Source of the DNA: an uncultured Brevibacillus sp.
GTDB lineage: Bacteria; Bacillota; Bacilli; Brevibacillales; Brevibacillaceae
Direction of reading: 5' to 3'
NCBI GenBank assembly: GCA_946402065.1
Contig: CAMIVR010000048.1
Span: 1 to 34,280 of the forward strand
Length of the DNA stretch: 34,280 bases
The first letter of the stretch is position 1. Each line of letters begins with the position of its first letter. Positions 15,782 to 23,664 of this stretch are shown here, in pieces. The translations under genes and the position numbers were made by a program. The notes under the pieces were generated by a model. It saw only the letters and a program-made list of their open reading frames with translations. It had not been told where the DNA came from and searched no databases.

Positions 15782-17137
15782 TTACACCCCCGCCGGAACT
15801 TGCAGTTTTTTCAGCACGTCTGTGATGATGTCCAATCCTTCCTGCAGCTGCTCGTCTGTGATGACAAGCGGTGTCAGGAAGCGCACGATGTTGCTGTGGA
15901 TACCTGCGCTCAGCACGATCACACCTGCTTCATAGCTGCCTTTGGTCAATGCGCCCACGAGCTCCTTCGCCGGCTTGCCGGTTGCCGGATCGATGAATTC
16001 TACTCCGACCATCGCACCCAGGCCGCGCACTTCAGCAATGACCGGGAAGTCTTTTTGCAGCGCTTTGAAATGCTTGGTGATCGCTTCGCCGATTGCTCTG
16101 GAACGGCCGACGAGGTTTTCGCGCTCCATTTTTTCGATGACAGCCAGCGCCGCTACGCAACCGAGCGGGCTGCCGCCGTATGTTCCGCCGATTTCGCCCG
16201 GGCTTGGCGCGTCCATGATTTCGGCGCGTCCGGTAACAGCACTGATCGGCAGACCGGCCGCGATCGATTTGGACATGGTGATGAGGTCTGGCTCGATTCC
16301 GAAATTCGTGCTGGCGAACATTTCACCTGTACGGCCAAAGCCTGTTTGAATTTCGTCTGCGATGAACAGGATGTCGTGTTTTTTACAAATTTCATATACG
16401 CCTTTGACGAATGCGACTGGCGGAACGATGAATCCGCCTTCCCCTTGCACAGGCTCCATAATGACAGCAGCAATTTCTTCCGGTGCTACTTCGGTCAGGA
16501 GGAAATCTTCAAACTGGCTGACGCAGAACGCTGCGTACTCTTCATCCGTCATGGACGCCGGTTTGTGCAGCGGGTACGGGAACGGCGCTTTATACGTTGC
16601 CGGCGCGAACGGACCCATTTTGTATTTGTACGGTTTTACTTTGCTGGTCAAAGACATGCCGAGCAGCGTACGGCCGTGGAAGGCACGGGTAAAGGAGACG
16701 ATCCCCTGGCGGCCTGTGTATTTGCGGGCGATTTTCACCGCGTTTTCCACTGCTTCCGCGCCGCTGTTGAGGAAGATGGTTTTCTTCGCAAAGCTTCCCG
16801 GCGTGATTTGCGCGAGCTTTTCAGCCAGTGCGATGTACGGCTCGTACATGGCTACGTTGAAGCATGTATGAATGTATTTTCCCGCTTGCTGTTGTATTGC
16901 TTCCACTACTTCCGGCGGACAGTGACCGGCGTTGAGCGTGCCGATCGCTCCGGCGAAATCGAGGAATACGTTGCCATCTACATCTTCGAGTATCGCTCCG
17001 GACGCCTTTTCGGCAAAAATCGGCGTAATCAGACTTATCCCTTGTGGAACATACTGTTTTCTTTTCTCAAGCAGCTCTTGTGTCTTTGGTCCCGGTACAC
17101 TTGTTTTTACGGAAACAAAACGACGCGTTTTTTCCAT
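15782..17137 (-). CDS. gabT: 4-aminobutyrate aminotransferase
   Basis: This 451-residue class III PLP aminotransferase moves the amino group of GABA to 2-oxoglutarate, giving succinate semialdehyde and glutamate. It shows FLNSGAEAVENAVKIAR (122-138), FHGRT (153-157), EPVQGEGGF (228-236), DEIQTGFGRTG (261-271) and the PLP lysine K290 in ITMSKSIAAGLP. The ATG at 17137 has GGAGG eight bases upstream; another ATG at 17146 abuts the site and is rejected. It is the first gene of the unit, transcribed from a sigma-54 promoter at 17199-17216 and almost certainly activated by the regulator just upstream. Related aminotransferases use 5-aminovalerate or ornithine, but the context supports GABA. Confidence 0.92.
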   Translation of the reverse strand: MEKTRRFVSVKTSVPGPKTQELLEKRKQYVPQGISLITPIFAEKASGAILEDVDGNVFLDFAGAIGTLNAGHCPPEVVEAIQQQAGKYIHTCFNVAMYEPYIALAEKLAQITPGSFAKKTIFLNSGAEAVENAVKIARKYTGRQGIVSFTRAFHGRTLLGMSLTSKVKPYKYKMGPFAPATYKAPFPYPLHKPASMTDEEYAAFCVSQFEDFLLTEVAPEEIAAVIMEPVQGEGGFIVPPVAFVKGVYEICKKHDILFIADEIQTGFGRTGEMFASTNFGIEPDLITMSKSIAAGLPISAVTGRAEIMDAPSPGEIGGTYGGSPLGCVAALAVIEKMERENLVGRSRAIGEAITKHFKALQKDFPVIAEVRGLGAMVGVEFIDPATGKPAKELVGALTKGSYEAGVIVLSAGIHSNIVRFLTPLVITDEQLQEGLDIITDVLKKLQVPAGV

Positions 17138-17198
17138 CTCAATCATCCTCCGTTCATATCGTAACGAATAGCCTTGTTGCAAACACGCTTTTATATCT

Positions 17199-17216
17199 AT
17201 GCAACTAGCGTGCCAA
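17199..17216 (-). promoter_or_regulatory. Sigma-54 (-24/-12) promoter of gabT
   Basis: The minus strand reads TTGGCAC-GCTAG-TTGCAT, a full match to the sigma-54 consensus TGGCAC-N5-TTGC. The key GG (17214-17213) and GC (17202-17201) are separated by ten bases. The predicted start is near 17189, giving a leader of about 52 bases. Confidence 0.93.
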
Positions 17217-17267
17217 CTATAACATCTGGTTTGAAACAAGGCTTTTCCGCAACCGTATTTCGCAAAA

Positions 17268-17337
17268 AATTCACTTTTGAATTGAAACAGCCATTTAATT
17301 CAATTCATTTTTGAATTGACGATTCGATTTTGAATTG
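17268..17337. promoter_or_regulatory. Three upstream activating boxes for the sigma-54 regulator
   Basis: Box 1 is AATTCA-CTTT-TGAATT (17268-17283). Box 2 is CAATTCA-TTTT-TGAATTG (17301-17318), a perfect 7-bp inverted repeat. Box 3 is GATTCG-ATTT-TGAATT (17321-17336), an imperfect copy. They lie about 80-150 bases upstream of the predicted gabT start, the usual distance for an enhancer-binding protein. Box 2 contains the stop codon of the regulator gene, and box 3 lies within its coding sequence. Confidence 0.75.
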
Positions 17338-18726
17338 AGACTTGATTGCAAACTTTTGCAGCTTCCGCACCACCGTCGGCTGGCTAATTCCGAGCAATTC
17401 TGCCATCTCCGCCGTTGTTCGGCACCGTTCGGCTGCATACCGCAACCATTTTTCCTCTACCTGATCAAGCATATCTCGAAGCGAGATCGATTCGATCTGC
17501 TCGCTGCTCGGTTGATGTTCGAACGTTTCCCGGATCTCCCTGGGCAAATGGCTCATCGTGATCACGTCTTCATCAGCCGTCACCACCATGCGCTCCAGCA
17601 AATTTTCCAGCTCGCGGACATTGCCTGGCCATTGGTAGTGCAGCAGTGCGCTCGTCGCATCCGGATCCAGCCGCTTGTTCATCCCGTACCGCTCGTTTAA
17701 CGTGCGGATGACCACCTTCAGGAGCGCCGCTACATCGTCAGGCCGCTGCCGCAAAGGCGGGATGGAGATCGGCACGACATTCAGCCGAAAGTACAAATCC
17801 TGACGGAACTTGCCTTCCTTGACCATCTGTTCCAGATTGCGGTTGGTTGCGGCAATCAAGCGAAAATCGACGTCACAGTAAGTCGTGCTGCCGATTCGCT
17901 GCAGCCGTTTCTCCTGAATGACCTTGAGCAGCTTGGCTTGCAGCGTCAACGGCAGCTCCCCCAGCTCATCGAGGAACAGCGTCCCCTGATTGGCCATCTC
18001 GATAATGCCCTGTTTGCCTGACTTGCCCGCTCCGGTGAAAGCGCCCGCCTCGTAGCCAAACAACTCCGATTCCAGCAATCCTTCCGGAATCGAGCCGCAG
18101 TTGATCTCGACGAACTGACCGCCCGCCCGCCTGCTATTGCGGTGAATTTCCTTGGCAATCACGTTCTTGCCGACCCCTGACTCTCCCAGGAGCAGAATCG
18201 TCGAGTCCACTACCGCAACCTTTTTGACGAGCCGATCAATCGCCTTCATCTCTTCGCTCACGGCGACAAAGCCTTCCGATGCCGTATTTTTTTCCCGCAA
18301 TTCTTCTATTTCATTCTCAAACTGCTTCAATTGAACAGTTAATGTCTCGTAGCGTCGTTTCAAATCCAAGATTTCGGTTAAATCGTGTGAATAGCTGATG
18401 ATGGCACAGAGTCCGCCATCCGGTGAAAAAACAGGAAAGGCAGATACCATCAGCTTTCGCCCGCTGTGTGTCTCCTGCATCATCGTCTGCGGCGCCAGCT
18501 CGTCGATCACCCTACGCGTGACAGAAGGGGAAAAGACGCGCTCTTCCTCAAGCTTGATCACGTTTTTGCCGACCATCTCCGACTGGTCGACGCCATAGAT
18601 TTCCTTGCTCGATTCCCCGACCAGGCGTACGTTGCCTTTTTCATCTGTCACCATCAAATGGTCGCGTGAATTGTGAATAATGCTCTGCAGCACCAGTAGA
18701 ATCCACTGTTCGTCTGACCTGCTCAT
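17305..18726 (-). CDS. Sigma-54-dependent activator with PAS sensor, GABA regulator
   Basis: This enhancer-binding protein has 473 residues. A PAS domain (about 8-115) senses a ligand, and a linker helix (about 118-147) follows. The AAA+ domain (about 152-385) carries Walker A GESGVGKN (181-188), the sigma-54 contact loop GAFTGA (228-233) and Walker B LFLDE (250-254). A Fis-type helix-turn-helix lies at the end (TAEMAELLGISQPTVVRKLQK). The ATG at 18726 fits the GGGGGAG site better than a GTG at 18738, which touches it. It sits directly upstream of gabT and its sigma-54 promoter. A PAS-AAA+ activator of this kind, named GabR, controls gab genes in the Bacillus cereus group. The ligand is probably GABA or succinate semialdehyde, which is inference. 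Confidence 0.92.
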   Translation of the reverse strand: MSRSDEQWILLVLQSIIHNSRDHLMVTDEKGNVRLVGESSKEIYGVDQSEMVGKNVIKLEEERVFSPSVTRRVIDELAPQTMMQETHSGRKLMVSAFPVFSPDGGLCAIISYSHDLTEILDLKRRYETLTVQLKQFENEIEELREKNTASEGFVAVSEEMKAIDRLVKKVAVVDSTILLLGESGVGKNVIAKEIHRNSRRAGGQFVEINCGSIPEGLLESELFGYEAGAFTGAGKSGKQGIIEMANQGTLFLDELGELPLTLQAKLLKVIQEKRLQRIGSTTYCDVDFRLIAATNRNLEQMVKEGKFRQDLYFRLNVVPISIPPLRQRPDDVAALLKVVIRTLNERYGMNKRLDPDATSALLHYQWPGNVRELENLLERMVVTADEDVITMSHLPREIRETFEHQPSSEQIESISLRDMLDQVEEKWLRYAAERCRTTAEMAELLGISQPTVVRKLQKFAIKSQFKIESSIQK

Positions 18727-18779
18727 GAATCGGATCACTCCCCCTTTTCGGCCGTTCTCTTTAAGGGTTTCTTACCTTC

Positions 18780-18804
18780 ATTATAATGGTTGCGCATATG
18801 CGCA
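18780..18804 (-). promoter_or_regulatory. Probable promoter of the sigma-54 activator gene with a palindrome
   Basis: TATAAT on the minus strand (18785-18780) lies 54 bases upstream of the ATG. A perfect 14-base palindrome, TGCGCATATGCGCA (18791-18804), fills the place between -10 and -35. No good -35 is seen, so this may be a regulated promoter. Confidence 0.4.
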
Positions 18805-18841
18805 TGCACATTTTCTTGCTAACAAATAGTGGGGAAAAGCA

Positions 18842-18872
18842 AACGCTCCGTCACGGGAAGCGACGAAGCGTT
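18842..18872 (-). terminator. Hairpin terminator after the DUF2167 gene
   Basis: AACGCTCCGTC and GACGAAGCGTT form an 11-bp stem with one wobble pair and a 9-base loop. It lies 29 bases past the stop. On the minus strand it is followed by TTGCTTTTCC, a moderate T-tract. Confidence 0.55.
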
Positions 18873-18901
18873 CGGATGGCAATTGATTTGACGGTATTTG
18901 A

Positions 18902-19792
18902 TCAGGGCGTAGTTGGGGGTTGCTGCTCTGCTGGCGGCTGCTCTTTCTTTTTACCGAACATGCGCTTGATGAGTCCAACCAGCCCCCCCAGTACAGCGAC
19001 GATAATAATCCAGCCTTTTTTCAGAAATACCAGGATGAGTGCAAGCAAACCGGCTTTTTTCGCTACAGCCAGCCCGAGTCCGCCCAAAACGAGTCCGGTC
19101 AGGCCGTATTCGGCCATCTGGTCTGTGGAAGCATCGAAATCCTCATAGCGATTGCCTTGCTTTAACGTGAATTTGGGCATGATCAGTTCATTCAGGACTT
19201 TTTTGTCTTGCTGCAAGCTCGCCGGATCCGTCACGAGCAGAAAAGAGACATATCCCTTTCGGGTCAATCGCTCTACGTTGTAGTTAATCATTTGCTGCTT
19301 TTGGTTATCCTCGGCCAGCATCGACCATTGCAGCGTATTTGTCGCCTGATCGTAGAATGGCTTTACATCCCAGCCGACGACGTGAAGCTGGTCCTCCGGA
19401 TTTTTCTTCTTGTTTTGTTCTTCTGTGCCCTCTCGATAGCTTTTGAGAATGGCATCTGCATCTATGTTATTTTTGTCGTCATCTTTGATGTGGCCTACCT
19501 CGTCGTATTCCATCACGACGTACCAGCTTTGATTTTCATCCAGCGGATAAATGCTGCCGATCTCCTTTGAAGTAGGAAAATTGCCCAAGCTCTTTTCCTG
19601 AAACTTGATCGTATCCTCTTTGTTCAGGTACACAAATTTGGAATCCAGTTGGAGTGTGGCAAAATTATTGCCGACATCTACGGATTTCCCGCCCTCTATC
19701 CAGTTGTATTCCTCTTCTGCAAACGCCGAGGTGGCGCCGGTTACTGCTATCGCGCAAGCCAACACGACCTGCAAAATACCAAATTTCTTCAC
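18902..19792 (-). CDS. DUF2167 membrane-anchored protein
   Basis: This 296-residue protein has a signal peptide (MKKFGILQVVLACAIAVTGA, cut after SAFA). Its body has the features of the DUF2167 family: YNWIEGGKSVDVG at the start, SWYVVMEYDEVGHIKDDD near residues 88-105, then an IDADAILKSYREG helix. The C-terminus has two hydrophobic segments (about 228-252 and 255-277) followed by a basic FGKKK and a proline/glutamine-rich tail. The bulk is probably outside the membrane and the tail inside. The start is GTG with GAGGGAG upstream. The function of the family is not known. It is transcribed alone, with its own promoter and terminator. Confidence 0.82.
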   Translation of the reverse strand: MKKFGILQVVLACAIAVTGATSAFAEEEYNWIEGGKSVDVGNNFATLQLDSKFVYLNKEDTIKFQEKSLGNFPTSKEIGSIYPLDENQSWYVVMEYDEVGHIKDDDKNNIDADAILKSYREGTEEQNKKKNPEDQLHVVGWDVKPFYDQATNTLQWSMLAEDNQKQQMINYNVERLTRKGYVSFLLVTDPASLQQDKKVLNELIMPKFTLKQGNRYEDFDASTDQMAEYGLTGLVLGGLGLAVAKKAGLLALILVFLKKGWIIIVAVLGGLVGLIKRMFGKKKEQPPAEQQPPTTP

Positions 19793-20224
19793 GAATCTCC
19801 CTCAATTCTTCTCATTTGAGGATTTTGCCAAAATCCAATGACGGCAGAAACCGAATTTGCAAAACCCTGATTTAAAAACAAAGACGATTCTAACATTCAT
19901 TAAGAAGATTGGAAAATACCTTATGAACTGTTAGCGGATAGGAAACAATTCCCTTTTTCTGTTTGGTTATTCCTGTGAAACATATACTTTCTTCCTGCAC
20001 GTATTGGGGCAAAAAAATAGCCGGAAGCGTATTTTGTCCGGTCTTCCCAAATGAAAATCCCTATAACCACTTGCGCATAGGGTCATTTTACCTATGATAT
20101 TTCGCTCTTTTTTCAGCTGAACGCCATGTATGACAAATTGTTCAATTTTTACGTATCGGCTCAACAAAACCGCTTTGTTTGCCGATATATAATTCAGTCA
20201 ACTGTCACGATAGCGAGAACGGAA
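19793..20224. other. Intergenic region with alternative hairpins, no convincing gene
   Basis: This stretch between the DUF2167 and SLH genes holds no ORF with a good start site. From the right, TATCGGC-tc-AACAAA pairs with TTTGTT-t-GCCGATA (20154-20187) as a strong 13-bp stem. CCCTAT, CATAGGG and CCTATG (about 20059-20096) can pair in two exclusive ways. A 5-bp hairpin, CCGGA/TCCGG (20021-20041), is followed on the minus strand by seven T (20017-20011). Together these look like an RNA read leftward and ending near 20011. No known riboswitch class was recognised. Confidence 0.35.
19887..19915 (-). promoter_or_regulatory. Probable SigA promoter of the DUF2167 gene
   Basis: TTTCCA (19915-19910) and TAGAAT (19892-19887) are separated by 17 bases on the minus strand, four of six and five of six consensus matches. 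The predicted start is about 88 bases before the GTG. Confidence 0.45.
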
Positions 20225-20258
20225 AAAATGCCGCCTCGGCAGCGAGGGTCGGCATTTT
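20225..20258 (-). terminator. Hairpin terminator after the SLH gene
   Basis: AAAATGCCG pairs with CGGCATTTT, and an inner CCTCG/CGAGG stem extends the hairpin. The minus-strand product ends in six T. It lies 20 bases after the stop codon. Confidence 0.85.
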
Positions 20259-20278
20259 CGTGTTCAATCTCAGATATT

Positions 20279-21508
20279 TTATTGAAGTACCTTAAATGAG
20301 AAGTTGTCAAAGAACGTTACTTTGTCAGGAAGGTCAAGCGTCGCTTCTTTTTGCAGATAGAGACCGAGGGTTGTGTCTTTGATCGATTGGTTTTCTTGGC
20401 CAATAACGTACTTGTCGTTGATGTAAATGGAGTAGCTGTCTCCTTTGACCACGATTTTCAGTTTATTGGTGGATTGCAATTTGTAATTCACGTTGGCGAT
20501 GCGTTTAACTTCTTTCGTATTTGGATTGGTTACTTCACCGACAACCAGTTTGTCCTTTTCAAAAAAGACGACAGTCGCGCGCTTACCATTACCGTTGAAG
20601 AACAGTCCGCCTTGCCCATTTGTACCCTTGGCAATAACATCTACCTGAATTTGGTAGTTATTCGGCTTGGTCTCTTCCTTCCATTTGAGCGGCAGGAAGT
20701 AGTGTTTGGCGTCGGAATTCAATGCGTATCCCGTGACACGGCCAGAATCCACGGCCCATGTCGCTTCCGAGTCGTCCTCTCTCCAGTTGCTGAGGTCATC
20801 TTTGGAGAAATTATCTGTAATGGAGATAGGCGCTTCCGGTTTTTCAGGCTCCGGTTCGGCCGGGAAGACGATTTTCTCTTCGTCAAGCTGAGCGCGGTAC
20901 AAGAGCGATGCTGCTTCAGCCCGTGTAATTGAATTTTGCGGGCGGAACGTTTTGTCGTCGTAGCCTTTGATCAAGTCGTTGTCCAGTGCGAGTGCGATAT
21001 ACGGACGGAGCGCAACCGAGATATTCGATTGGTCGCGGAATTGCGACAGTAAGCTCAGGTCTGCTTTTTTCTTGCTGTCCAAACCTTTCAAGCGTACGAG
21101 TGCGACCGCAATATCCTCGCGTACGGCTACGTCATCCGGCTTGTAGGTATACACATTGCCTGTTTTGTAGCCAGTCAGGTAGTTCTTCGCCAGTTCTACG
21201 TACTTGAACGCCCAGTGGTTGCGATCCACGTCATCGAACGTCTGTTGCAGATACTGTTTTGAGTTGACATTGATGCCTGCTGCAGCAATCATGATTTTGG
21301 CGAACTCGGCACGGGTGATCAGATTATTTGGTCGGAATGTTCCGTCGTTGTACCCTTGAATAACACCCTTTTCTGCCATTGCTTTAATTGCATCGTAAGC
21401 CCAGTGGTTGCGCGGGACATCTTTAAACGTACCCGTCGCGGCAAAACCAGTCGGCATGGCTGTGAACAACAGCATTACAGCCATCATCACCATTAAAAGC
21501 TTCTTCAT
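20279..21508 (-). CDS. Secreted protein with three SLH domains and a LamG-like C-terminus
   Basis: This 409-residue exported protein begins with a signal peptide (MKKLLMVMMAVMLLFTAMPTGFAA). Three S-layer-homology repeats follow, at about 26-78 (FKDVPRNHWAYDAI, ITRAEFAKIM), 90-143 and 157-207 (ITRAEAASLLYRA). They are expected to bind pyruvylated wall polymer and hold the protein on the cell surface. A proline/glutamate linker (EPEPEKPEAP) leads to a beta-rich region, about 230-409, that resembles a LamG or DUF1080-type jelly roll (NYQIQVDVIAKG, NKLKIVVKGDSYSIYINDKYV), suggesting carbohydrate binding. The ATG has GGGGGAGG eight bases upstream. The ribosome site can be masked by a leader hairpin. 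Confidence 0.9.
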   Translation of the reverse strand: MKKLLMVMMAVMLLFTAMPTGFAATGTFKDVPRNHWAYDAIKAMAEKGVIQGYNDGTFRPNNLITRAEFAKIMIAAAGINVNSKQYLQQTFDDVDRNHWAFKYVELAKNYLTGYKTGNVYTYKPDDVAVREDIAVALVRLKGLDSKKKADLSLLSQFRDQSNISVALRPYIALALDNDLIKGYDDKTFRPQNSITRAEAASLLYRAQLDEEKIVFPAEPEPEKPEAPISITDNFSKDDLSNWREDDSEATWAVDSGRVTGYALNSDAKHYFLPLKWKEETKPNNYQIQVDVIAKGTNGQGGLFFNGNGKRATVVFFEKDKLVVGEVTNPNTKEVKRIANVNYKLQSTNKLKIVVKGDSYSIYINDKYVIGQENQSIKDTTLGLYLQKEATLDLPDKVTFFDNFSFKVLQ

Positions 21509-21517
21509 GTGTTGGGC

Positions 21518-21571
21518 CTCCCCCTTGGTTCATTTTTGATGCTTCGGTGTTTTAGACGGCACCAGGGGGAG
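21518..21571 (-). promoter_or_regulatory. Leader hairpin that can mask the SLH ribosome binding site
   Basis: On the minus-strand transcript, CUCCCCCUGG (21571-21562) can pair with CCAAGGGGGAG (21528-21518), which includes the ribosome binding site, leaving one bulged base. An alternative inner stem, GGTG (21563-21560) with CACC (21549-21546), competes for part of the same bases. This is a possible translational switch or RNA thermometer. Confidence 0.45.
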
Positions 21572-21606
21572 AAAGGTTTCAAAAAAAAGAGTACCAAAAT
21601 TTTCTT

Positions 21607-22509
21607 TTATCCGATCAATCTCGGCATGTTGTCGATTTTAGGCATGCGGAAGCGTGCAACGACTTCGACGGGAGACGGTTTGCAGCATTGGCACATTTGC
21701 ACATCGCCGGCAACCGACATAAGCAGATAGGCATCAGTCAATGACAAGTCCCACTTGGTGACGAGCAGCTCCTGCATATCCTCACAGGCCATGCGAATCG
21801 CCGTCGTGATGTCGTGATCAGCAGCAACCGTATACCAGCTGTCTGCGGTCTCGACCAGCGGGCGTGGCAACGTCTGTCCTTTTAACACGGAAATTGTCGT
21901 CTCCACTTCTCCGGCAATTTCAATCCCCGTTCCACCGATTTCCCCGTCACCCATGGCCGCATGCACATCGCCCAGCCCAAACAGGGCGCCCTCCACACCA
22001 ATCGGCAAATAGACGGTGGAGCCTTTGGTAATGACGTGTGTATCGATATTGCCCCCGTGGTTGCCGGGGTGGCCGCACGGAACGGGATCCCCGGCCGGAG
22101 CGACGCCGATCACCCCGATCATCGGCTCGACGGGAAAGGAAATCCGCTCGTTAAAATGGGCGACACAGCTATTTTCCACAGGTACGATTTTTGTTTTTGT
22201 CTCGGCGCGATGCGTCAGCGGGCCTGTCCCGGGCAGCGTCGAGATGACGCCCCAGTCGCGTACCTTGACATCGTGAATCTCTACTTTGAGCACGTCGTCT
22301 GGCAACGCTCCCGCCACATAGACAGGGCCCGTCGCCGGATTGACACGCGAGAAATCGATTGAGGTAACCAGATGTTCTTCTGACGTCACCTGATTGGAAA
22401 AGCAATCATACGTTTGAAAGGTAACCCGTTCTCCGCTCTCAATCTTCAGAACAGGTGTATTCTCCTTGGAAAACTGGAACGACGATTGTTCACGCGGCAA
22501 ATAATGCAT
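21607..22509 (-). CDS. Acetamidase/formamidase family protein, copy 1
   Basis: This 300-residue protein of the FmdA/AmdA family hydrolyses short amides to ammonia and an acid. The family blocks are present: VNPATGPVYVAGALPDDVLKVEI (about 56-78), MIGVIGVAPA, HGGNID and the core GVEGALFGLGDVHAAMGDGE. GAGGTGA precedes the ATG at 22509. It is the last gene of the long minus-strand operon, 49 bases after the M42 peptidase. It is about half identical by eye to the copy at 23665-24564. It carries a cysteine cluster near the C-terminus (MCQCCKP) that the other copy largely lacks (ICQVVDP), so the two probably differ in metal binding or substrate. Confidence 0.92.
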   Translation of the reverse strand: MHYLPREQSSFQFSKENTPVLKIESGERVTFQTYDCFSNQVTSEEHLVTSIDFSRVNPATGPVYVAGALPDDVLKVEIHDVKVRDWGVISTLPGTGPLTHRAETKTKIVPVENSCVAHFNERISFPVEPMIGVIGVAPAGDPVPCGHPGNHGGNIDTHVITKGSTVYLPIGVEGALFGLGDVHAAMGDGEIGGTGIEIAGEVETTISVLKGQTLPRPLVETADSWYTVAADHDITTAIRMACEDMQELLVTKWDLSLTDAYLLMSVAGDVQMCQCCKPSPVEVVARFRMPKIDNMPRLIG

Positions 22510-22558
22510 GGCGTCTCACCTCAACGATTGGATTTTTCCCTGCTTTCCTGCCTTGCTC

Positions 22559-23632
22559 CTACAGCCTTTCCTGATACGATTCGATGAACGCGAGAATCAA
22601 CTGGACGGCATGCTCCAGGTCGTCCATGTGGATGAAGCCGGTAGCAGAGTGGATATAGCGCGACGGCAGTGAAATGCACCCGGTCAAAGCGCCTTTTCCA
22701 GCCAGGCTGATCGCCCAGGCATCTGTGCCGCCGTTTAGCACGGCTTCCCGCTGGTACGGGATGTTCGCTTTCTCGGCGACTTGCACCAGCCTGCGCGTCA
22801 ACCGCTTGGGTACGTTGTTGCCGTGGCCTGAGCTAGGGGTCCAGTCGTAAAACATAATCGCCGGTCCACCGCCCAGTTCGATCGGCATCATGCGTTCTTC
22901 AAGCGCAGGTGTGCCGCCGGACAGACAGACGTCAATCGCCAGAGCCACATCGGGTTCAATGGCAAATGCCGCCGGACCAGCCCCGCGCAGTCCCACTTCC
23001 TCCTGCACAGAAGCGACGCCGTAGACAGTCGCGGCGATGTCCTTGCCAGCCAGCCGCTTCATGACCTCGGCCATTACGGCACAGCCGGAACGGTTATCGA
23101 CGGATTTACCCGTGTAGACTTTGCCGCCGTTTAAAAATTGGCCGTCGCGGTCAAACGTGATGTAATCCCCGACATTTACGCCGAGCGCCAGCGTCTCCGC
23201 CTTGTTCTTTGTACCCAAATCGATGTACAAATCCTCCATCGGGATGGCCCGCTTCGCTTCGTCTTCCGTGACGATATGGGCAGGCTTGGCTCCGGTTACC
23301 CCTTTGACAATGCCTTTTTCCGTGTGAATGGCCAGCACCTGATTAATCACCATCCGGCTGTCGTGATAACCGACCGGCAAAAAGGTGACAAAGCCTTTCT
23401 CATCGATGTAGCTGACGATAAAGCCGATTTCATCCATGTGGGCGGAAAGCATCAGCTTCAAGTCGGGATTGCTGCCTTTTTTCACAAATACATAGTTGCC
23501 GAGGGCATCGCCGTAGTGTTCATCGACATGCGCGCCAAGCTCTTCTTTCAAGTAGTCGACAACCCGATCCTCGTCGCCGGAAACACCGTGGATCTTGTCC
23601 AGTTCAAGCATTAATTTATCCAGTGAATTCAT
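22559..23632 (-). CDS. M42-family dinuclear zinc aminopeptidase
   Basis: This 357-residue aminopeptidase of the glutamyl aminopeptidase/deblocking (TET-forming) family has the full set of metal and catalytic residues. They are H65 and D67 in SAHMDEIG, D179 in GKSVDNRSGC, E211/E212 in VQEEVGLRG, D234 in AIDVCLSGG and the late His in SRYIHSATG. The ATG at 23632 has AAGGAGG eight bases upstream; longer frames upstream would run into the neighbour. It is cytoplasmic, with no signal peptide. Lying between two amidase genes and downstream of a peptide ABC importer, it probably trims imported peptides. The preferred residue is unknown. Confidence 0.93.
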   Translation of the reverse strand: MNSLDKLMLELDKIHGVSGDEDRVVDYLKEELGAHVDEHYGDALGNYVFVKKGSNPDLKLMLSAHMDEIGFIVSYIDEKGFVTFLPVGYHDSRMVINQVLAIHTEKGIVKGVTGAKPAHIVTEDEAKRAIPMEDLYIDLGTKNKAETLALGVNVGDYITFDRDGQFLNGGKVYTGKSVDNRSGCAVMAEVMKRLAGKDIAATVYGVASVQEEVGLRGAGPAAFAIEPDVALAIDVCLSGGTPALEERMMPIELGGGPAIMFYDWTPSSGHGNNVPKRLTRRLVQVAEKANIPYQREAVLNGGTDAWAISLAGKGALTGCISLPSRYIHSATGFIHMDDLEHAVQLILAFIESYQERL

Positions 23633-23664
23633 CGCAAATGCCTCCTTGCATGGGTCCGATTCAA

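Noticed and set aside
14528-17164. 878-codon open frame on the plus strand
   Set aside because: It is antisense to the aldehyde dehydrogenase and gabT genes, which have full motifs and ribosome sites. Its translation is rich in Arg, His, Phe and Asp, as expected from a shadow frame.
19980-20100. Resemblance to a cyclic-di-GMP riboswitch (GGGGCAAA, CTTCCGGC)
   Set aside because: The conserved core bases and stems of that class are not present in order.
19967-20167. 66-codon minus-strand frame in the intergenic region
   Set aside because: There is no ribosome binding site and no family resemblance, and it runs through the hairpins.
21581-21588. Run of eight A (T on the minus strand) after amidase 1
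   Set aside because: No GC-rich stem precedes it, so it is not called as a terminator; the operon may read into the SLH gene.
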